A stretch of 64,000 nt of DNA from Mesorhizobium sp. WSM4311 (GTDB taxonomy: Bacteria > Pseudomonadota > Alphaproteobacteria > Rhizobiales > Rhizobiaceae). A model generated the notes under the pieces. The model did no database searches. It had not been told where the DNA came from and saw only the letters and a list, made by a program, of their open reading frames with translations. This document shows, piece by piece, positions 46,648 through 55,516 of the stretch (position 1 is the first letter of the stretch; every line of letters begins with the position of its first letter). The position numbers were made by a program, and so were the translations under genes. The stretch is taken from assembly GCF_002295115.1 (NCBI RefSeq), contig NZ_NSFV01000007.1, positions 186,001-250,000 of the forward strand. Direction: 5' to 3'.

Positions 46648-47826
46648 ATGGACAAGCGGCTCTTCTGGCTTGCGCTCGGATCGTTCACGATCTCGACCGA
46701 GGGCTTCGTCATCTCCAGCCTTCTGCCAGACATCGCCAGGGATGCCGGCATTTCCATTCCACTCGCCGGCACGCTGATCACCGCCTTCGCGCTCGCCTAT
46801 GCGATCGGCACGCCGATCCTGGCGACGCTGACCGGCGAATGGGACCGGCGTCGCGTCATCCTTTGGACGCTGGTGTTCTTCGTCATCGGCAACATCGCCG
46901 CCGCCTTGAGTTCCTCATTCGAAGTGCTGTTGATCGCGCGCATCATCATGGCGCTGTCGTCGGGCCTGTTCGCCGCGACGGCGCAAGGCACGGCGGTGGC
47001 GCTGGTCGATGACCATCACCGGGCACGCGCCATCGCCGTGGTCGTCGGCGGCACCACGGTGGCCGTCGCCGTCGGTGCGCCGCTCGGCGCGCTGGTCGCG
47101 ACGATCGCCGGCTGGCGCGGCACCTTCTATGCCATTGCCGGGCTCGGCGCGCTTGCCGGCGCCATCCTCTGGTACAGGCTGCCGCGCGGCATCGTCGGCA
47201 CCAGGCTGCCGCTGAAGCGCCGGCTGGCGGCCGCCATGCGGCCGGGCGTGATGCCGATCCTGGTGACGACATTGCTGGCGCTGACCGGCGCTTTCGCCGT
47301 CTTTGCCTATGTCGCGCCGCTCGCCATCCAGGGCGCCGGGCTCAGCCAGATCGCGCTGCCCGGCATGCTGCTTGCCTTCGGCGTCGGCGCCGTCATCGGC
47401 AACATTGCCGGCGGCCAGGCGGCCGACCGGTTCGGCGCCACCCGGACCGTCGGCTGGTCGCTGACGCTGAGTGCCGCCATGCTGGTGATGCTGTCGGTCG
47501 TGCCGGCCTTCCTGCCGCAGCACATTGCCGGTCCGGCGCTGATGGCGATGATGGTGCCGTGGGGCATTGTCGGCTGGGCGTTCCCGCCGGCGCAGGCCAG
47601 CCGCATCATCAAGCTGGCACCCGATGCCGCCCCGATCGTGCTGTCGCTCAACGGCTCGGCGCTCTATCTCGGCGTGGCGCTGGGCGCGGTGGTCGGCGGT
47701 GGCGTGCTGCGCTATGGCGCGCCGGCCGATCTCGGCCTGGTCGCGGCTGCCTTCCCGCTGATCGGGCTGGGCATCGTGCTGGCCGGCCGCTGGGCGGCAC
47801 GGCCGGTCGCGATGCCTGCCGAATAA
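46648..47826 (+). CDS. MFS transporter, AraJ/PbuE-like drug:H+ family
   Basis: A 392-residue 12-helix transporter. The N-terminal ALGSFTISTEGFVISSLLPDIARDAG and the motif A variant EWDRRRVILWTL identify the DHA1 family that includes arabinose, purine and drug efflux pumps. CTAAGGACACGCGCC fixes the start. Operator-like palindromes precede it, and the ArsR gene is divergent. Substrate unknown. Confidence 0.88.
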   Translation: MDKRLFWLALGSFTISTEGFVISSLLPDIARDAGISIPLAGTLITAFALAYAIGTPILATLTGEWDRRRVILWTLVFFVIGNIAAALSSSFEVLLIARIIMALSSGLFAATAQGTAVALVDDHHRARAIAVVVGGTTVAVAVGAPLGALVATIAGWRGTFYAIAGLGALAGAILWYRLPRGIVGTRLPLKRRLAAAMRPGVMPILVTTLLALTGAFAVFAYVAPLAIQGAGLSQIALPGMLLAFGVGAVIGNIAGGQAADRFGATRTVGWSLTLSAAMLVMLSVVPAFLPQHIAGPALMAMMVPWGIVGWAFPPAQASRIIKLAPDAAPIVLSLNGSALYLGVALGAVVGGGVLRYGAPADLGLVAAAFPLIGLGIVLAGRWAARPVAMPAE

Positions 47827-47865
47827 TCGCTTCGAAGGCCGCCGGCTGCCAATCCATTTTGACAC

Positions 47866-47910
47866 AATTCCGGACGGAAAACCGTTTCACACTTTTCCTG
47901 GAATTGCTTA
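47866..47910. repeat. Dispersed ~45-bp repeat, copy B
   Basis: Nearly the same sequence as 13061-13103 (shared CGGAAAACCGTT and TTTTCCTGGAAT blocks). It runs into the stop codon of the MarR gene at 47908-47910 and separates it from the convergent MFS gene. Confidence 0.72.
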
Positions 47911-48363
47911 GGTAGCCGGCGGCAGATCGAAATCCAGCGCGCTGATGTCATCCAGCACCGCGCGCAGGCGTTCCGCCTTCTCCTTGCCCACCACATCCTC
48001 GAAGCGCTGCTGGGCGAGCTGCCACAGCTTCATCGCCTCATCGAGCTTGATGCGCCCTTGCCGGGTCAGCCGCACCCGCTTTATGCGGCGGTCGTCCGGG
48101 TCGGCGAAGGTCTCGACATAGCCGTCGCGGATCAGCGGCTTCAGCGTGTGGCCGAGCGCCGACAGGTCCATGACCAGGGCAGCGGCAATGGCGCCCATCG
48201 CCGGCTCGTTGCCGATATGGATCTGGTATAGCAGGCCCTGCTGCGTGGCCTTGAGGCCTGACGGCGCCTGCACGTCGTCATAGAACTGGCCGAGCTTGCG
48301 CGTCGCGCGCCGCAGCATGGCGTAGTTGCAGGCTGTCAGCCCGGGCAGGGTGTCTTTCGGCAT
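47908..48363 (-). CDS. MarR family regulator
   Basis: A 151-residue winged-helix repressor: GLKATQQGLLYQIHIG, the recognition region AAALVMDLSALGHTLKPLIRDG and the wing DPDDRRIKRVRLTRQG. The start at 48363 has GAGGAACC; a longer frame to 48438 crosses the operator region. It is divergent from an SDR gene, with two matching palindromes between them. Confidence 0.87.
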   Translation of the reverse strand: MPKDTLPGLTACNYAMLRRATRKLGQFYDDVQAPSGLKATQQGLLYQIHIGNEPAMGAIAAALVMDLSALGHTLKPLIRDGYVETFADPDDRRIKRVRLTRQGRIKLDEAMKLWQLAQQRFEDVVGKEKAERLRAVLDDISALDFDLPPAT

Positions 48364-48441
48364 GGTGGTTCCTCGGCGCCCGTGAGAATTCTGTCCGGCC
48401 GCTGCCCGACAAATAATCCCCAACGCACTCATTGACAAGAT

Positions 48442-48482
48442 AGTGGCATATGCCTACTTCGTTGAAAGTGGTATATGCCACT
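48442..48482. promoter_or_regulatory. Twin MarR-type operators
   Basis: AGTGGTATATGCCACT (48467-48482) is palindromic apart from one position, and AGTGGCATATGCC (48442-48454) repeats its left part. Their centres are about 25 bp apart. They sit between the divergent MarR and SDR genes. Confidence 0.72.
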
Positions 48483-48574
48483 AAATCAATCAGGCGGCTT
48501 GCCGGCGAGCCGGGGCGAATGCCTGCGGCGCCGGCGGCCAGGTCGAAGCGAACAGAGATGGAAGGAACAGGACA

Positions 48575-49369
48575 ATGAGTGGACAGGCAAACAAGGGAAC
48601 GGCGGTCGTCACCGGCGCCTCGTCTGGCATCGGCGCGGTCTATGCGGACAGGCTGGCCGGGCAGGGTTATGATCTCGTGCTGGTGGCGCGGCGCGCCGAC
48701 CGGCTCGAGGAACTGGCCGAAAAGCTGCGCTACGCCTACGATCGCAAGGTCAGCGTGATCAGCGCCGATCTCTCCGACGACGACGATATGCGCCGCGTCG
48801 AGCAGGCGATGTCGGCCGACGACAGCGTGACGCTGCTGGTCAACAATGCCGGCCTTGGCGGCCAGCAGGTGGTGGCTACGGCCGACGCCGACGCGGCCGA
48901 GCGCATGATCAAGGTCAATGTCATCGCCTTGACCCGCCTGACCCGTGCCGTGCTGCCGGGTCTTCTGGCACGCAACCGTGGCGCCATCGTCAACATCGCC
49001 TCGGTGCTTGCCTATGAAACCTCGTTCGGCGGCATCTACAGCGGCACCAAGGCCTATGTCGTCAACTTCACCGAGGCTCTGCACCGCGAGGTCGCGGGTA
49101 CGGGCGTGAAGGTGCAGGTTGTGCTGCCGGGCGCGACCCGGACCGATTTCTGGGAACTCGCCGGCAGCGATATCGACCAGCTTCCGAAGGAAATCATCAT
49201 GTCCGCCGACGATATGGTCGATGCCGCGCTTGTCGGCCTGGCCAGGGGCGAAGCCGTCACCGTGCCGGCACTTGCCGATGTCGCCAAGCTGGACACATTC
49301 CTCGGCGCCCGCCAAGCCTTCTACGGCAGCCTGCACGCCGACAAGCCGGCGGCGCGTTACGCGGGTTGA
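48575..49369 (+). CDS. Short-chain dehydrogenase/reductase
   Basis: A 264-residue classical SDR. The NAD(P) site is VTGASSGIGAVYADRLA, the NNAGLGG motif follows near residue 90, and the catalytic YxxxK is in YSGTKAYV. It resembles broad SDRs of the DltE/YqjQ type. Divergence from MarR and the twin operators suggests it is the regulated target. Substrate unknown. Confidence 0.88.
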   Translation: MSGQANKGTAVVTGASSGIGAVYADRLAGQGYDLVLVARRADRLEELAEKLRYAYDRKVSVISADLSDDDDMRRVEQAMSADDSVTLLVNNAGLGGQQVVATADADAAERMIKVNVIALTRLTRAVLPGLLARNRGAIVNIASVLAYETSFGGIYSGTKAYVVNFTEALHREVAGTGVKVQVVLPGATRTDFWELAGSDIDQLPKEIIMSADDMVDAALVGLARGEAVTVPALADVAKLDTFLGARQAFYGSLHADKPAARYAG

Positions 49370-49387
49370 GGGTTTCAGGACTTGAGT

Positions 49388-49561
49388 TCCTCGCCCCCAC
49401 GGGAGTGGGGGAGAGGTGGCCGCGAAGCGGTCGGAGAGGGGGCCTGCGCCAGCGGTGGAAAGGATTCTGGAAGCCCATTCACGGACAGCATTGCGCTATT
49501 CCCCCCCTCCGTCTCGGCTTCGCCGAGCCACCTCTCCCCCGCCTCTGGCGAGGGCGAGGAA
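49388..49561. repeat. Inverted palindromic repeat pair
   Basis: Left module 49388-49442 has CCCCCAC/GTGGGGG and a CCGCGAAGCGG hairpin; the right module 49501-49561 inverts it with CGGCTTCGCCG and CCTCTCCCCC. Same family as 51167-51370. Confidence 0.78.
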
Positions 49562-49583
49562 CCCAGGCTCTGCAAGGCCTCAG

Positions 49584-50183
49584 CTACGCCGCCCGCCACA
49601 TCGGAATGATCGATGCGGCCAGCACCAGCGCCAGCACGATGTTGAGCGCTCGCCACTGCCATTCGGTCTTGAGCAGCCGGGCCAGCACCATGCCGGCCAT
49701 GCACCAGACGGAGAGCGAGATGGCGGCGGTGAGGCCGAAGGTTGAGCCGAGCAGCAAGGCGAGTTGTCCCGGCCCATCGGCCAGCGCGGCGAACGAGGCC
49801 GCCGCGCCCAGCCCCATCGCCCAACCCTTGGGGTTCATCCATTGGATGCCGGCGCCGCCAAGGAAGCTGTTGGGCTTGGCCATGGTCACGTCGAGATTGG
49901 GTGGCCCGGCACGGCCGATCTTGATCGCCAGCCACAGGAGATAGAGCGAGCCGATCACCTTCATCGCCAGTTGCAGCGACGGCACCGCAAGCAGCAGGCC
50001 CGCGAGGCCGGCGGCGGCCGCCCCCGTCACGGTAGCGAGGCCAGCGGCGCTGCCGATCATCAGCGGAACCGAACGGCGAAAACCGAACTGCGCGCCCGAG
50101 GCGGTGGACAAGGTCGTGGCAATCCCAGGCGTGGCGGTGGCCACGAAGGCAAACAGGATGAGCGGCAGGATCGGCTGGAGCAT
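49584..50183 (-). CDS. LysE family amino-acid exporter
   Basis: A 199-residue protein with about six helices, the ATATPGIATTLST N-terminal PG motif and GAGIQWMNPKGWAMGLG in the second conserved block. ATG 50183 has AAAGGACG. The divergent LysR gene across 95 bases recalls the LysE/LysG and ArgO/ArgP layout, in which the regulator senses the exported amino acid. Substrate unknown. Confidence 0.87.
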   Translation of the reverse strand: MLQPILPLILFAFVATATPGIATTLSTASGAQFGFRRSVPLMIGSAAGLATVTGAAAAGLAGLLLAVPSLQLAMKVIGSLYLLWLAIKIGRAGPPNLDVTMAKPNSFLGGAGIQWMNPKGWAMGLGAAASFAALADGPGQLALLLGSTFGLTAAISLSVWCMAGMVLARLLKTEWQWRALNIVLALVLAASIIPMWRAA

Positions 50184-50230
50184 GGGGCGTCCTTTATCGG
50201 AGCTCCATCGTAGGCTGGGTGCGTGCATCA

Positions 50231-50247
50231 GCAAATGCAATGTTTGC
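50231..50247. promoter_or_regulatory. LysR-type operator candidate
   Basis: GCAAA, seven bases, TTTGC, between the divergent LysE and LysR genes. A further GCTATGATTAGC partial dyad lies at 50246-50257. Confidence 0.5.
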
Positions 50248-50278
50248 TATGATTAGCATTAGCATTTATAATGCAACT

Positions 50279-51148
50279 ATGATCCGCAATCTCGATACGG
50301 CGCTGATGCGCACCTTCGTCACCGTCGCCGACAAGGCCAGCATGACGGCGGCCGCCAATGCGCTGCACCTGACCCAAGGCGCCGTCAGCCAGCAGGTCAA
50401 AAGGCTGGAGGACACGCTTGGCTGCAGCCTGTTCGAGCGCGACCGGCGCGGCCTGCGCCTGACGCGGTCCGGCGAGCGGCTGTTCGGCAAGGCCAAGCGC
50501 CTGCTCGGCCTCAACGACGAGATCTGGGCCGAGATGGCGGGCTCGGCCGTCGCCGGCCAGGTGCGGCTTGGCGTGCCCTACGACCTCGTCGGCACTTTGC
50601 TGGCGCCGGTGCTGAAGGCCTGTGCCGAGACCTATCCGCAGGTCGAGATATCGCTGGTCTGCGCGTCATCGCCGGAACTGGCGTCAGCGCTTTCGGCCGG
50701 AACCATCGACCTCGCGGTGATCGAGGAACGCGTCGGCCCGACATCGGGCGAGTGCCTGGCCATCGACCGGCTGGTCTGGGTCGGCGCCCGAGGCGGCACC
50801 GCCAGCGCCAAGCGGCCGCTGCCGGTGTCGATCGTCGCCGACACCTGCGCCTTCCGCCCGGTGGTGCTGTCAGCCCTCAACGAGCATGGGCTGGAATGGC
50901 GCACCGTGTTCGAAAACGGCAATATCGACGCCACGACGGCGACGGTGCGCTCCGATCTTGCCGTCACCACCTGGCTGGCCTCCACCGTGCCGGCCGATCT
51001 CGACATCTTGCCGTTCGATGTCGGGCTGCCGCCACTGCCGAATTTTGCCATCAATCTGCATCTGCCGCGGCATGGCGTCGGGCCTGCGGCACAGGAGTTC
51101 GCGCGGCATATACGCGATGGGTTGGCGCGACGGCCACAGGCGGCTTGA
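50279..51148 (+). CDS. LysR-type regulator divergent from LysE exporter
   Basis: A 289-residue LysR protein with the N-terminal helix-turn-helix SMTAAANALHLTQGAVSQQVKRLEDTLG and a C-terminal effector domain from about residue 90. ATG 50279 gives the usual MIRNLDTALMRTFVTVA start. It probably activates the divergent exporter gene when its substrate accumulates; that is inferred from position only. Confidence 0.87.
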   Translation: MIRNLDTALMRTFVTVADKASMTAAANALHLTQGAVSQQVKRLEDTLGCSLFERDRRGLRLTRSGERLFGKAKRLLGLNDEIWAEMAGSAVAGQVRLGVPYDLVGTLLAPVLKACAETYPQVEISLVCASSPELASALSAGTIDLAVIEERVGPTSGECLAIDRLVWVGARGGTASAKRPLPVSIVADTCAFRPVVLSALNEHGLEWRTVFENGNIDATTATVRSDLAVTTWLASTVPADLDILPFDVGLPPLPNFAINLHLPRHGVGPAAQEFARHIRDGLARRPQAA

Positions 51149-51166
51149 GACCAAGCAGAACTTGGG

Positions 51167-51370
51167 TTCCTCTCCCCCGTCGATCGGGGGAGAGGTGTCG
51201 AGCGAAGCTCGACGGAGTGGGGGTCGATCTTTTTCCGCTTGATTACCGCAGGCCTCCAGTCTTCTTGCCCGCCTGGTTCTGCCTGTCTTACGGCGGTACG
51301 TTTGGCGATGGCTTCCCCCACTCCGTCGCTGCTTCGCAGCGCCACCTCTCCCCCCTCCGGAGGGAGAGGA
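51167..51370. repeat. Inverted palindromic repeat pair
   Basis: Left module 51167-51223 has CTCCCCCG/CGGGGGAG and GTCGAGCGAAGCTCGAC hairpins; the right module 51315-51370 inverts it with GCTGCTTCGCAGC and CCTCCGGAGG. The 90-bp spacer shows no gene. Confidence 0.8.
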
Positions 51371-51389
51371 AAGGTGCCAAGGCCGTCCG

Positions 51390-52040
51390 CTACTTCCAGT
51401 TCCTGCGCCGCTCGAGCTCGGCGTCGGACGGTTCGCCCGTGACAAAGGAGCCGACCTCGATTTCGCCCGCGCGTTCGTAGCTCGCGATGATGACGCCGGT
51501 GCTGGACGTCTGCGACTTCACAAGCTTGAAGGCGGCAGGCATCGCGTCTTCGCCGAACAGCCGCTTGCCTTTGCCCAGCAACAGCGGGAAGATCATCAGC
51601 CGGATCTCGTCGATCAGCCCGTTGGCGAGCAAGGTCTGGATGAGGTCGGCCGATCCTTGGATGAGCAGGTCGGGTCCATCCTCCTGCTTGAGGCGGCGCA
51701 ACGCCGCGACGATATCTTCCCCAAGCCATTGCGTGTTCTGCCAGGTGAGGGTGTCGGGCCGATGTGTCGCCACATATTTGGTCGCGGGGTTGAAGGCATC
51801 GGCGATCGGATCTTTCTGATACGGCCAGTACGCTGCGAAGATGTCATAGGTTCTGCGGCCGAGCAGCAGGGCGAAGGGCTTGGAGAACAGTTCATCCATC
51901 GCCGCACCGCCCACCTCGTCAAAGTAATGGAAGGTCCAGCCGCCGAACTTGAAGCCGCCGACCGGATCCTCTTCCGGCCCGCCGGGTGCCTGCATGACGC
52001 CGTCGAGGCTGACGAAGGTGGCGGCGATGATCTTTCTCAT
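51390..52040 (-). CDS. Dihydrofolate reductase-like (RibD C-terminal) protein
   Basis: A 216-residue protein of the RibD_C/DHFR-like superfamily that often includes YyaP-type reductases. Signs are RKIIAATFVSLDGVMQAPGG, LLLGRRTYDIFAAYWP, LLIQGSADLIQTLLANGLIDEIRLMIFPLLLGKGKRLF. It is not the housekeeping folA. ATG 52040 has AAGGGAGAG. Substrate unknown. Confidence 0.86.
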   Translation of the reverse strand: MRKIIAATFVSLDGVMQAPGGPEEDPVGGFKFGGWTFHYFDEVGGAAMDELFSKPFALLLGRRTYDIFAAYWPYQKDPIADAFNPATKYVATHRPDTLTWQNTQWLGEDIVAALRRLKQEDGPDLLIQGSADLIQTLLANGLIDEIRLMIFPLLLGKGKRLFGEDAMPAAFKLVKSQTSSTGVIIASYERAGEIEVGSFVTGEPSDAELERRRNWK

Positions 52041-52157
52041 GGGTCTCTCCCTTGTTCCATCCACGCCGTCGCGGCCGGATTGTGGCCCAAGGACGGCTGG
52101 CCGGCCCCTATCCCGACAGGGCCTGAGAAATTCTGGCCAAATCCGCGCATCGATGCG

Positions 52158-53000
52158 TCAGTTGCCGGGTTTGGCGCGGACGTCTTTCGACGAGAACCAG
52201 ACGTCGCCGAAGATGGCCGTGGCGGTGCGGTCCGGCGGGTTATCGCTCGTCAGCCAGATCGAGCGGCTGCGCGTGGCTTGCTCGCGTGTCGGGATTTTTG
52301 CCGCAAGATCCGCAACCGAGGCTCCGAAGCACGGGATGAACCAGGAGCGCATGAAGGGATCGCAGGCAAAGCCCTTTTCGGTGCGGGTCACCATCACCGC
52401 CAGCGGGACGCGTTCGGACGGGCGCCAGGGGAAGATCATGCGGCCGCCGGGGCGCAACGCCTTCAGCCATCCGACCGGCGGGGCAACGACGCCGGCGTTG
52501 ACATAGATGATGTCGGATGGCGGCAAGGGCGTGGTCACGGCGTCGCCCTGGACGACTGTCGCATTGCGGTAGGGCTCAAGATTTTTGCGCGCCAGCTCGG
52601 CCAGCCTGCCGTCGAGCTCTAAGGCGGTGACGGTGCCGCCAGGTGAAACCAGCCTGGCCAGCACGGCGGAGTAATAGCCGGTGCCGGCGCCGATATGGGT
52701 GACGGCCTCGCCGGGTTTCGGCGCCAGCCTTCCGATCCACATGGCGTGCAGGAAAGGCTCGCCATTGTTGATGCCCTTGTCGGCATCGAGCGCCACCAGC
52801 ACGTTCTGGTAGACATGCGCCGGGTCGGCGCTCGGCGTCGTGACCTTGCCGCTGCCGGCGACGATCGTCCACGGTCCCGGGCCAAGAAAGGCTTCGCGCG
52901 GAACCTCGGCGAAGACCTCTTCCAGGCGTGGATCCGATGAGGCGGCATTGGCCGCCATCAGCCGGGCGTAGAATTTCCTGATGTCTTCGATGTTGCTCAT
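52158..53000 (-). CDS. Protein-L-isoaspartate O-methyltransferase-like protein
   Basis: A 280-residue SAM-dependent methyltransferase of the PCMT superfamily. The SAM motif is VTHIGAGTGYYSAVLARLV, with post-I acidic VTALELDGRLAELARKNL. The canonical pcm substrate segment is only partly kept, and the N and C termini are longer than the 210-residue classical enzyme, so the target may differ. It is 55 bases from mntH, same strand, but no shared role is apparent. Confidence 0.82.
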   Translation of the reverse strand: MSNIEDIRKFYARLMAANAASSDPRLEEVFAEVPREAFLGPGPWTIVAGSGKVTTPSADPAHVYQNVLVALDADKGINNGEPFLHAMWIGRLAPKPGEAVTHIGAGTGYYSAVLARLVSPGGTVTALELDGRLAELARKNLEPYRNATVVQGDAVTTPLPPSDIIYVNAGVVAPPVGWLKALRPGGRMIFPWRPSERVPLAVMVTRTEKGFACDPFMRSWFIPCFGASVADLAAKIPTREQATRSRSIWLTSDNPPDRTATAIFGDVWFSSKDVRAKPGN

Positions 53001-53054
53001 GGCATCGGGAAAGATAGCGCGATTTGGCGGTTTGTCGCGCTGTCTGGCGGAATT

Positions 53055-54419
53055 CTAGCCGACCCCGAACATCGTGTCGTAGAGCAGCTTGAAGTTGAGC
53101 ACGAGGATGATCGCCGCGACCACCCAGGCCAGCGCGGCCACGCCGCGTGGAATGGCGAGGTTGCCCATCTTCTTCTTGTCGGAGACGAACTGCACCAGCG
53201 GCACCACCGCGAAGGGCAGCTGCATCGACAGGATCACCTGGCTGAACACCAGCAGTTGGCCGGTGCCCTTCTCGCCATAGAGCGCGGTGACGACCACCAC
53301 GGGAACGATGGCGAGGCCGCGCGTCAGAAGCCGGCGCGCCCAGCTGGGGATGCGCAGGCGCAGGAACCCTTCCATGACGATCTGGCCGGCAAGCGTCGCC
53401 GTCACCGTCGAATTCAGGCCGGAAGCGAGCAGCGCCACGGCGAACAGGATCGAGGCGATGCCGAGGCCGAGCAGCGGTGACAGAAGCTCGAAAGCCTGGT
53501 CGATCTCAGCCACATCCTGGTGGCCGGTGTTGTGGAAGGCGACGGCCGAGACGATCAGGATGGCGGCGTTGACGAACAGAGCCAGCATCAGCGCGATGGT
53601 GGAGTCCGTCGTCGCCCATTTGATGGCGTCGCGCTTGCCTTTTTCTGTGCGCTCATAGGCACGGGTCTGCACGATCGAGGAGTGCAGATAGAGATTGTGC
53701 GGCATGACGGTGGCGCCGATGATGCCGATGGCGATGTAGAGCATCGCCGGATTGGTGACGATCTCCGAGGATGGCACGAACATCGAGTGCAGGATCGTGC
53801 CGGCCGGCGGCGCGGCAACGAAGATCTGGATGGCAAAGCAGCTGAAGATGATGATCAAAAGCGCGATGACGAAGGCTTCGAGATAGCGGAACCCCTTGTT
53901 CATCAGCATGAGCACGAGGAAGGCGTCGAGCGCGGTGAGTATGGCACCGCCGATCAGCGGAATGCCGAACAGAAGCTTCAAGGCGATCGCCGTGCCGATC
54001 ACTTCGGCGAGGTCACAGGCGATGATGGCGAGTTCGCAGGCGATCCACAGCACGAAATTGACGGGGCGGGGATAATAGGCGCGGCAGGCCTGGGCGAGGT
54101 CGCGGCCGGTGGCGATGCCAAGCCGCGCGGCCAGGGCCTGCAACAGGATCGCCATCAGGTTGGACAGCATGATGATGAACAGCAGCGTGTAGCCGAACTG
54201 GGCGCCGCCGGCGAGGTCGGTCGCCCAGTTGCCGGGATCCATATAGCCGACCGAGACCATGTAGCCCGGCCCCATGAAGGCGAACAGCCGGCGGAACCAG
54301 ACGCCCGAACTCGGCACGGCAATGGTGGAATTGACTTCGCGCAGGCTGGGCTGATCGTCCTCGTCCCGTCCGGCGAACCGCCATGAGGATCGAGGGGCTG
54401 TGGCTTCTGCGTCTGACAT
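53055..54419 (-). CDS. mntH: Mn2+/H+ symporter, NRAMP family
   Basis: A 454-residue inner-membrane protein with about 11 helices. The metal-binding motifs DPGN (61-64 in YMDPGNWATD) and MPHNLYLHS in helix 6 are intact. ATG 54419 is preceded by promoter-like AT-rich sequence. The divergent DtxR-family mntR gene strongly suggests manganese control. The frame runs to 54476, but residues before MSDAEAT are not family-like. Confidence 0.94.
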   Translation of the reverse strand: MSDAEATAPRSSWRFAGRDEDDQPSLREVNSTIAVPSSGVWFRRLFAFMGPGYMVSVGYMDPGNWATDLAGGAQFGYTLLFIIMLSNLMAILLQALAARLGIATGRDLAQACRAYYPRPVNFVLWIACELAIIACDLAEVIGTAIALKLLFGIPLIGGAILTALDAFLVLMLMNKGFRYLEAFVIALLIIIFSCFAIQIFVAAPPAGTILHSMFVPSSEIVTNPAMLYIAIGIIGATVMPHNLYLHSSIVQTRAYERTEKGKRDAIKWATTDSTIALMLALFVNAAILIVSAVAFHNTGHQDVAEIDQAFELLSPLLGLGIASILFAVALLASGLNSTVTATLAGQIVMEGFLRLRIPSWARRLLTRGLAIVPVVVVTALYGEKGTGQLLVFSQVILSMQLPFAVVPLVQFVSDKKKMGNLAIPRGVAALAWVVAAIILVLNFKLLYDTMFGVG

Positions 54420-54452
54420 GAAAAGGCTTTCCGAGACTTCCGGCGAATACCC

Positions 54453-54491
54453 ATAAGCTATGCCATGGCTCAACATTATGCAATAGGCTAT
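54453..54491. promoter_or_regulatory. Candidate MntR sites upstream of mntH
   Basis: Two direct repeats ATARGCTAT (54453-54461 and 54483-54491) are spaced 30 bp apart in the mntH-mntR intergenic region, next to the palindrome GCCATGGC. Spacing and location suit a manganese-responsive repressor. Confidence 0.5.
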
Positions 54492-54649
54492 ATTTCATTG
54501 TTTGTGCTTTTTGCCGCGCGCTCGCTCGGGTTTGCGAAACCGCAATCGGAACGCCGGTTGCTCCTGTGGGGAATGCAAATAAACGGCCTGAAGAATCAGA
54601 GCCCGTGCTATAAAGCAGGAACGGCTAAACTCCCGAGGAGGAGCGCGCA

Positions 54650-55102
54650 TTGGCGCTGAAGAACAAACCCGTCCCGCGTGAGCCATTGCCCGACGCCGAT
54701 GTCCATTCGGAAGGGTTCCGGCAGCAGCGCCAAGCGCGCCGCAGCGCGCTGGTCGAGGACTATGTCGAGCTGATCGCCGATCTGATAGAGGACGGCAACG
54801 AGGCGCGCCAGGTCGACATCGCCGCGCGGCTCGGCGTCGCGCAGCCGACGGTGGCCAAGATGCTGACGCGCCTGTGCGCCGACGGGCTGGTGTCGAGAAA
54901 ACCCTATCGCGGCGTGTTCCTGACCGAGGCTGGCCGCAAGGTGGCGGAGGAAAGCCGCATTCGCCATCAGACGGTGGAAGCCTTCCTGCGCTCGCTCGGC
55001 GTCAGCGCCGAGACCGCGCGTATCGATGCCGAGGGCATCGAGCACCATGTCAGCGCCGAGACGCTGGAAGCGTTCCGCAAGGCGATGACGGCGCCGCGCT
55101 AA
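54650..55102 (+). CDS. mntR: Manganese-responsive regulator, DtxR family
   Basis: A 150-residue DtxR/MntR protein. It has the helix-turn-helix RQVDIAARLGVAQPTVAKMLTRL and the metal-binding region EESRIRHQTVEAFLRSLG with EGIEHHVSAETLEAF. It starts with TTG at 54650 after a strong GAGGAGGAGCG site; no ATG lies in range. It is divergent from mntH, which it should repress when manganese is plentiful. Confidence 0.9.
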   Translation: MALKNKPVPREPLPDADVHSEGFRQQRQARRSALVEDYVELIADLIEDGNEARQVDIAARLGVAQPTVAKMLTRLCADGLVSRKPYRGVFLTEAGRKVAEESRIRHQTVEAFLRSLGVSAETARIDAEGIEHHVSAETLEAFRKAMTAPR

Positions 55103-55197
55103 ATTGCTCAGCCGTTCTCAGTGCGGTCGCCGGAACCGCAGTCCCTTATGCACGTTGCTCCTCACATAGCGCTGATATCGCGCCAAGGGAGGAAGCA

Positions 55198-55386
55198 ATG
55201 GGCGTCGAACAAGCACCGACCGCGAAGGGTAAGCAGGCCGCCAAGGGATTGAAGCAGGCGGCGGCGAAGGACGAGCGCAAAACCGAGGCCGAGACAGGCC
55301 ATTCCCTGAGGAAGGGTGCGGCGCGTTTCGAGGAGCGCTCGAAAAGCTCCGACGGCAAGAGCGCCAGCGCCAAGCAGAAAAGCTGA
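55198..55386 (+). CDS. Small basic Lys/Ala-rich protein
   Basis: A 62-residue protein that is almost wholly Lys, Ala, Glu, Ser and Arg (KGKQAAKGLKQAAAKDERK), with no hydrophobic core, so it is probably disordered and may bind nucleic acid. A perfect AAGGGAGGAAGCA site just upstream supports translation. It follows mntR by 95 bases. I recognise no family. Confidence 0.62.
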   Translation: MGVEQAPTAKGKQAAKGLKQAAAKDERKTEAETGHSLRKGAARFEERSKSSDGKSASAKQKS

Positions 55387-55470
55387 GGGCGCGCCGAGGT
55401 CAGTGGCAGGCGGAAGCTGTCTGTGCAGCGGCCGGTTGCCCTCCGCTATGGTTCCGGGCGTTCGAGCCCT

Positions 55471-55495
55471 TTGAAAGGTCCAGTGGACCTTTCAA
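55471..55495. repeat. Perfect 11-bp inverted repeat
   Basis: TTGAAAGGTCC, three bases, GGACCTTTCAA, 21 bases beyond the stop of the minus-strand gene at 55517. It could act as a 3' hairpin; no T-run follows. The GGTCCAGTGGACC core resembles a recurrent Mesorhizobium motif. Confidence 0.65.
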
Positions 55496-55516
55496 TTTGC
55501 CCGCGGCAAACCGTTC

